Origin: Heterodera schachtii
Lineage: Eukaryota > Nematoda > Chromadorea > Rhabditida > Heteroderidae
Direction of reading: 5' to 3'
NCBI GenBank assembly: GCA_023374025.1
Contig: SIJG01000077.1
Location: 316,565 to 380,564, forward strand
Length of the DNA: 64,000 nucleotides
Part shown: positions 57,810 to 64,000 of the stretch, in pieces
Position numbering within the stretch: the stretch's first letter is position 1
Layout: every line of letters starts with the position of its first letter
The notes under the pieces: generated by a model
Databases searched by the model: none
What the model saw: the letters and a program-made list of their open reading frames with translations, nothing else
Told to the model about the DNA's origin: nothing
Position numbers and translations under genes: made by a program

Positions 57810-59200
57810 GAAAAAGTGCCAGAATCGTAATCGTATTCTGCGACCCTTAATCCCTAAATTATCATCATTAAAAAATTGTAATTTGGTTTCAATTTTTTCA
57901 AATCAATCTTTTTACTAATTGGTTTTTTTTTGTCATTAAACTGTTCATTTTAGGCCATTATTGTCCCCATCCGTGGCGGAAAAGGGTGCCGAACTGTGCT
58001 GCAGAAGTGAAATATAATTGAGAAATGATCGGGCTATTTTGGAGATTATTGGATGGATAAATTGATCTGTTGATCCGTTTTTGATGTTAATTTTTGCTCG
58101 TTAATTTTGTTTTCTTTCCGGCAAAAAATATTTATTTTCTTTATGTTTAACATAAATGCACCAATTTTGGGGCCGGGGCCGATAATACTACGAGTTCTAA
58201 TCCCGGAAACTAAAATAAGGATTTGAGAAATGTCCTGATCAAAAGAAAAGGCTATTGATGAATTGTGTTAATTGATGATATTTTGTTGCTCTTTGAACTG
58301 TCAAATTTAAGGCTAATTGTTAGTATTAGAAATAGGAATTTAATTTGGGCTAACTACAAAAGTGGTTGTTTTGTATGTTTTTTGAGTCTGAGTCCTATGA
58401 TTAATATTTATCGAAATTTGGTTTTTTGACGAGAAAATTCCGAAATTTTTTTTGACAATTCTAATCCTTTTTGAAATTATGTTTTTTTTGTTGCCAGCAG
58501 CAAATGCCAACGTTTTTTCTCATTCACTTTGTATTTATTAAATTTTGCCGATTCGACTGTCCATCATCATCATTATCCATCCAAATTCAAAGATTACTAA
58601 GTTTACCTCTTTGCCCCCCCCCCCTCCAATTGTTCCACAATTTGTGCTTTTCCTTTGCCCCAGGCTAATTGTAATTTTGCCGATAATCGCCTCAAATCGG
58701 TGAAATGCACTTTCATTCCTCTTCTTTCCACTTTTTAAATTCAAATATTTTTAAGTGCCTTCTATTATCCTGCAAAAAATTGCAAAAAGAAAATTATGTT
58801 TCAAAAAATCGTGGAAAAATGGGTACTATTAATTTCAAATTTGCGGATCCCGCTTCGGGATTTGAACTCATACTTTTTGCGGCCGCGGAATTAATCCCGC
58901 GAATTCAGCATTTGAAATTCTTGTGATCCAGTGCGGTATTGCTGGATTTTTGAAAATTCCAAAAAATTTAACTTAAATTAAAAACCTCAAAAAATGAATA
59001 GTTGGAGAGAAGTCGGTGGTAAAATTTCTAATAACATTAAAATTATGTTACTGTTTACATTATTTTTTGAGGCTGGAAATTCTCCACAAATTTTGAACGT
59101 AATTTGCAGTAAAATGGCGTTAATTTAATAGAATTAATTGTAAATTTAAAATTTAAATTCAGAAAATATTTGTCATTTTGTCCTTTGAAATTTTCAAAAA
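57810..59200. other. Upstream interval of FB9, no gene seen
   Basis: AT-rich; a C-run near 58613. Near 57955 a GGCCATTATTGTCCCCATCC string preceded by TTTTAG resembles an isolated F-box-like exon 5 start (GCCATTGTCTC in relatives), too short to call. It must contain the FB9 promoter but no clear element is visible. Confidence 0.4.
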
Positions 59201-61067
59201 ATGCATTGCGGATCGGCAAATTGTGCCAAATGCCGCAAAATGAACCGATGGTAATGAATTTTAAAAAATTACAAATTTCATTTAACTAAACTGTTTCCCC
59301 CGCATTTCAGTTGGATTTGTGCGGATATTTGGTTGGACATGTTCCCGTTTTTTGGTCGTCCTCAACTCGGCCTCAAATTGGCACTGATTTCGCCACGTTT
59401 CAACATTTTAGTGGACAAACATTTCGATGGCAAAAGCGAATTGACAATTTGGAGACCAATCACAATTTGCAAGGACAGTGTTGCAAAGGTGCCAAAAGTG
59501 TCTGTGTTTTCCAACTTTGCCAATTCAATGGCTTTTCCATTGCCCGACCGTCCGCTGCGCAGCAAAATTCGCTTTAATAACCTTCAGATTCAGTAGTTCA
59601 AATTTAAGCATTGATGAACTCATAAAAGCATCTCCCTTTCAGCTACATCGATCACTCCGTCATCACATTTCTCCGTGCCAATAAACAAATTTGGGCCAAA
59701 ATTAACACCAATTTGCGCTTGAATGTGAGTCACAACAACGAGCGCTTTGTCCAGCAGACAATTTGGAATGCTTTGGTCCATGAAATTCTGCCCATTTTTG
59801 CGCCAAACATTCGCCATTTGTGCCTTCACTATTCTGATCATCTTCTCGATTTGATCCGTGTTTCGCCGACAATTCTCTCCGATCTCAAAATTAATGAAGT
59901 CAATTATGGTTGGCTGAAGACTGATGATTTTAAAGAGCCAAATGCAATTGCTATGGAAGTGTTGAACGAATGGTTGCACATTCCGACAAAAGATGGCCAA
60001 CCGAAGCGATTGTTTTGCTGTGTTGATGTGTCAAGAACCATGGAATGGGTCAACAATTTCAAGGAGGTGTGTGGCAGAGATTGCATTCCTAGGCCCCAAA
60101 ATTTTTTGCGAATTGAAATTGAGACCCAAAAAAGAATTTTGTAATTTTTAATACGGTTTCTTTTAAAGATTATGTCTAAAAAATTTGTTTCGCGATTTGA
60201 ACAAATTTTCAAGAAATTAGAGATTTTTAGGGTCAGGCGGTGCCGATAGGCGCTGCCGGGAAATTTTTAAAATTTTAGTGCAATTTTTTAACAGAAATTG
60301 TACAAAAATTTCTGTGCTAATTTTTTGAAAAAAAAAAATTCAAAAAACTCTAAATTTTGATTTTTAATCAAAAATTTCGAGTGTGTGCCACATTTTCGTA
60401 AAATATTCTCGGATTGATTGCAATTTGCTTTTTATTACGCCTTGTTTAGAGATTTCTCCGTGCCACCACTTCTTCCGCCAACTATCAAATTCAATTTACT
60501 GTTTATGCGCCGCCAACGTCAATTGCGCCATTTCACTTGGTGAACGAACGGACCAACGAAAAGCTGATATTGGAGAAAGAAAGCGGCGATCGTAGAAAAA
60601 TCAGTTTTATTTGGGTGATGAAACGATGCCAAATTGGGGGGACAATTCATCAATGGGAGGACAAAAAGACGAACAATTTGAACAATGTCAGCTTTACGCT
60701 TAAAGCAGATTGCATTGGGTGAGTGGTAAAAACAGCTTTTGCTTGGCTCCCCGAAATTTTCAATTTTTTGACAAAATAAATAAATAAAAATAATGCTGTC
60801 GTGGAACGGATTCGAACCTGCGCCCATTTTCCCTTTAATATCTTACAAAAAACACACCCACACATATAACAAATCTTTTTGGTAATGATGCTCATTTTTC
60901 GGACTCTTAAGTTTAAAAAATATATGTTTAAAATCTAAGTTTGGTGTCGTATTTTCGGCTCCCTTTTGCTTTAATAATTAAATTAAAATTGTACTTAATT
61001 TAGGAATTGTCTCCGCCGGAATAGAAGCCGGACAAAGCGTGGAAAAGGGGGGGGGGGGCCCTTCTGA
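59201..61067 (+). CDS. F-box-like family member FB9
   Basis: Five exons in phase: 59201-59250, 59311-59592, 59643-60066, 60450-60718 and 61004-61067; about 362 residues. It starts MHCGSANCAKCRKMNRRCWI, a Cys-rich N-terminus, then ADIWLDMFPFFGRPQLGLKL and ISPRFNILVDKHF (F-box-like). Exon 3 has YIDHSVITFLRANKQIW, ILPIFAPNIRHLCL, SPTILSDLKI and EWLHIPTKDGQPKRL. Exon 4 has NYQIQFTVYAPPTSIAPF, then LVNERTNEKL and KRCQIGGTIHQWED. Exon 5 is one base shorter at its start than in FB1-FB3, giving a basic tail NCLRRNRSRTKRGK and a poly-Gly run from 12 G's. Otherwise undamaged, so likely functional. Intron 3 holds a GATA-hairpin. Confidence 0.75.
60234..60259 (+). repeat. GATA-hairpin in FB9 intron 3
   Basis: Arms CAGGCGGTGCC and GGCGCTGCCGG with GATA between; two imperfect pairs. 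The flanks keep the usual AACAAATTTTCAAG and TTTTTAACAGAAATTG context. Confidence 0.75.
60796..60867 (-). repeat. tRNA-derived SINE-like sequence in FB9 intron 4
   Basis: Minus strand: a GTGTGGGTGTG A-box-like region, ATTAAAGGGAAAA, then GGTTCGAATCC (B box) and TCCACGACA. Same family as 25110-25179. Confidence 0.5.
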
Positions 61068-61638
61068 CAAATGAGTGACGGTCAAAAGAACAACAACAGT
61101 GATTAGCTGCAGAAATGGATTAATTGGGAAATGATCGATCATTCATTGTGTATTATGAATGCAAATTTTTTACTTATTCTCACAACCGTCGAAATGTGCG
61201 GAAGTGAAAAACTAGGAATTTCTGACTTAATTTTTGTTTAAATTTAAAAAAGTTTTTTATTGTATTAAAATTTCTTTAATATGCAAAGTTGATGGCCGGG
61301 CTATGCCAACAGAAACGGGTCAAAGCAACGAAAAGTTAGTCTGATGATGAGTCATTGGCGCCGATTGCTTACTTTGATATATTTGATGTGAAGTGAAGTA
61401 TAAAAAGTTAGAAGATGCGAATTTACAAATGCGACTTCGAATGCCCAAAGGGGCAAATTTAAAAAGTTAGGAGGCCCAATTTTCTCAAATTTTCAAGTTT
61501 TAAAAGGTTCTAAAACCGATTGCGCATTGGTTTCGGTAGAATTGAAAAATTAAAATTTTGTTTATTTTTTTTTTGCCTTTTCTCCCATGAAAATGGCATT
61601 CTTAGGGGTCTATATTTAACCCCGAGTCGGAGTTAAGG
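61068..61638. other. Downstream of FB9, no gene seen
   Basis: AT-rich. From about 61595 it is an inverted copy of the 56440-56590 repeat edge (TTAGGGGTCTATATTTAACC). Confidence 0.4.
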
Positions 61639-62097
61639 CAGGGACGGTCCCAGGATTTCGGCTTGGGGGGGGGGTACCTTCCCCCGGGCGACGACCTTTT
61701 TTTTTTTTTTTGATTTTCACACCACTTTTTTACGGCGGTTTTTTACAAAAAACTTTTTGTGGAACAGGGGGTCCGGCGGTGCCGATAGGCGCCGCCGGGA
61801 AAATTTTTTCATTTTATAATGCGCTTTGTTAACGAATTTTGTCCAAAAAAATGACAAATTTTGCCATTTTTAGCAGATTTTGATCAAAAAATTGTGGATT
61901 TTTTTGATAAATTTAGCAAATTTTCTGGAAAATTTGGGTGAGGCTAAGTCTGAGGGAGGTACCAGCAAGGAAATTTAAAATTTTCAGTAAAAATACTAAT
62001 TTTTCCTTAAAAATTTCGGGTGCGGAGGGGCCTTGGGGGGGGGGTAGTACCACGCGTACCCCCCCCCCCCCCCTGGGACCGTCCCTGAGTTAAGGAT
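61639..62097. mobile_element. hAT-like MITE with CAGGGACGGTCCCAGG ends
   Basis: 459 bp, inverted ends CAGGGACGGTCCCAGG, exact target duplication AGTTAAGG at 61631-61638 and 62098-62105. G- and C-runs lie just inside the ends. One GATA-hairpin (61773-61798). Confidence 0.95.
61773..61798 (+). repeat. GATA-hairpin inside hAT-like MITE
   Basis: Complete copy with arms CCGGCGGTGCC and GGCGCCGCCGG. Confidence 0.85.
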
Positions 62098-62165
62098 CGG
62101 TGTTTGTCGGGGTTACCTGCTGGGCATTTTTGGCATAAACACTTTCTAGAAAATATTTGATTTTT

Positions 62166-62680
62166 GGCAATCATTAAGAATTGGTGTCCCGACGAAAAAA
62201 AATGTTAAAAATTTGTCGGCTATTTTTTCTAGGCTTAAAAAATGCGCTGATCACTTCGCTGATCACGAATCTGAGCTCTGTTTTCAAAAAAATAAATTTT
62301 CTCTATGATTTGCATCAAGTAAAGCCAAGTGGACTCGAACCCCAGACCCCAGTCTCATACGACCCCTAGGGATTAATAATTAAATTTCGAAAAATCGTAA
62401 AAAAAAATTTGAAAACTTGACTTCTCCATACATTTAATAGCTCATTCGAAAGCTCTTTTTAGGCTCTACAACATACATATGTGTATCAATTTTATATCCG
62501 ACCAATTTTCTTAAAATTTTGGGAAAAAATCAAGTAGTTGACAAAGAATCTTAGATTAAAATCAATGATTTTCAAAATCTGAGCTCATATTCGTGATCAG
62601 CGCATTTTTTAAGCCTAGAAAAAATAACCGACAAATTTTAACATTTTTTTTTGTCGGGACAACAATTCTTAATGATTGCC
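62166..62680. mobile_element. Fold-back MITE with GGCAATCATTAAGAATTG ends
   Basis: 515 bp palindrome-like element. Ends GGCAATCATTAAGAATTG inverted, target duplication TGATTTTT at 62158-62165 and 62681-62688. The arms continue inverted well inward (TTTTTCTAGGCTTAAAAAAT, GCTGATCACGAAT). Confidence 0.92.
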
Positions 62681-62688
62681 TGATTTTT

Positions 62689-63660
62689 TGCCACTTATCG
62701 GGTGGGGATAACCCCGAAAAATGGCCGAAAATATCGGGGGCCCAACCCTAGATTATTGGTTAAATTCTTCGCTTGGTTTGGAAATGATGGGGAGAGAATG
62801 GCGCAGTGGGAATGGAGAGTACATAGACAGAGAAAGAGGAAAGATAGAGAACGTGAGAGACAGGGAGAGAAGAACGAAATAGCTGTAAAGAGAGAGAGAA
62901 AGAGAGATATAGCGAGAGAGAGAAGGGGAGAGAACAATAAATAAGTGGGACGATATCCTTGTTGGATTAATGCAAATGTGGGATTGCCGTCTGTGACCCC
63001 GCGCGGGATCTTATCCTACCCACCCAGGGTCCTATTTTATATTAAATTCTTTAAAAAACGCAGTTATAAAATTTTAGGCGTAAATTAATTTTTAATGGCG
63101 TCGCCCGTCAAAAAAAGAAAGGAATTTTCCGGCGCCGTTATCTCTTCTACCATTAGTGAAAATCAGCAGCGATCGCGGGGTTCATTTGTAAAAACATCTT
63201 TTGGAACACGACGGCATTGGTAACACTGACCATAAAGCAATTAAAAACTGCCAAGGATTGGAGGGAGTAAAAACTTGAAAAGTGGCGACTTTGTGGCAAT
63301 TAGTGCGTGTTTTGTTTGCATAGAAAATCCTCTAAGTTTAGAGATTGGGCAACTCAAAAACTTATGCCACAGAGATAGCAACAGGCGCCGCCTGGGGAAA
63401 TTTTTTTAATACGGTTCGACATTTTGAAAAAAAGCCTTGGCTTGGGTTCCATGTTGGATCTGAATTTCCTGGTCCCGGTTCCCTGTCCCGAATTTGAAAA
63501 GCTCAGGTCCCGGTCCCGGTAGGGCAACCGGGAACCGGGAAAAACAGGCACTGGTAAGAATGGGGGTTTGAGTGAAAAATTAGAGATGAAAATTGTAGTT
63601 AAAGGGAAAAATTTAAAAAAATGATTAAAAATATTCTTTAAAAGTGTGTTAAACTATTGT
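62689..63660. other. No gene seen
   Basis: A purine-rich GAGAGA/AAAGAG tract at 62800-62940 and a GGTCCCGGT minisatellite at 63440-63560. Chance ORFs only. Confidence 0.45.
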
Positions 63661-63725
63661 GCAAATGGCCTAGTGGCTACCTTCTTGATTTTCTACTTAC
63701 TACCCATGGTTCAATCCCTCTACAG
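63661..63725 (+). repeat. tRNA-like SINE fragment
   Basis: TGGCCTAGTGGCTAC (fits the Pol III A-box pattern) and GGTTCAATCCC (B-box-like) 37 bp apart. Confidence 0.45.
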
Positions 63726-63930
63726 AAATTATAATATTTTGAATTTTCTTTTTGTATACTCATAGGTTTCCTATCTACAAAAATGATTGCTCATATTTTT
63801 GTTTAATTACAAATATTTTCTTTTTTTTTAAAGAAAACCCGTTTACAAATTGAGCCTAATAATCCCAAAAATCAGCGCTTTTTTGTTGAAAATCTGTTAT
63901 CAAATCACACCCAAATTTTCAAAATTTTCC

Positions 63931-63956
63931 CCGGCGGCGCCTTTCGGCACCGCCGG
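63931..63956 (-). repeat. GATA-hairpin at right edge
   Basis: Complete arms CCGGCGGCGCC and GGCACCGCCGG, loop TTTC instead of TATC. Preceded by GAAAATCTGTTATCAAATC and followed by CAAAAGTTTTTTGGAAAAA, the flanks seen in other copies. Confidence 0.85.
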
Positions 63957-64000
63957 ACCCATTTCTTTCCCAAAAGTTTTTTGGAAAAACACACCGGAAA

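Noticed and set aside
1..64000. CRISPR arrays, bacterial operons, rRNA or viral genes
   Set aside because: None seen. The tandem repeats are minisatellites without spacers, and the genes have introns throughout.

Overview
The window is eukaryotic and looks like a plant-parasitic cyst nematode (Heterodera/Globodera group). Evidence: AT-rich DNA, many short GT-AG introns with TTTTCAG/TTTAG acceptors and some GC-AG introns, BTB-BACK-MATH and SPRY genes of the kind expanded in cyst nematodes, and a repeated family of F-box-like proteins that I associate with these worms. The genus is inferred from remembered protein families, not from a search.

Layout. 0.6-3.6 kb: exons of a CHK (ecdysteroid-kinase-like) kinase, cut at its 3' end. 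4.1-6.2 kb: a decayed family III CoA-transferase (SUGCT-like); part of it is copied at 9.7-10.1 kb inside a tandemly duplicated block (7.7-12.9 kb). 13.3-17.4 kb: a 12-exon platelet-activating-factor acetylhydrolase with a complete Ser-Asp-His triad. 19.2-22.3 kb: a 9-exon BTB-BACK-MATH gene. 22.7-32.8 kb: four F-box-like genes (FB1-FB4), of which FB2 and FB3 carry frameshifts and FB4 is intact with an acidic tail. 32.8-36.8 kb: AT-rich, gene-free. 36.8-41.8 kb: an F-box relic, an orphan protein-kinase exon and FB5, which is broken by a nested transposon. 42.3-45.2 kb: SPRY remnants. 46.9-54.4 kb: a large inverted duplication; each arm carries an F-box-like gene with an N-terminal membrane anchor (FB6 intact, FB7 rearranged) followed by a gene for an 83-residue single-span membrane protein. 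54.9-61.1 kb: divergent FB8 (dead) and FB9 (probably alive).

The rest is dominated by non-autonomous DNA transposons, many with exact 8-bp target duplications readable here. Three features stand out. (1) A GC-rich hairpin module (11-bp arms, GATA loop) recurs at least 14 times, often as dimers 133-138 bp apart, inside several unrelated transposons; at two positions both stem partners have changed together. (2) A fold-back family shares a core but carries a different ~14-bp tandem array in each copy as its ends. (3) Two otherwise healthy genes each have one intron ending in CG instead of AG with the reading phase exactly kept.

Most genes are not functionally linked: the window is a gene-family birth-and-death region in which tandem and inverted duplication, gene decay and transposon insertion can be read directly.
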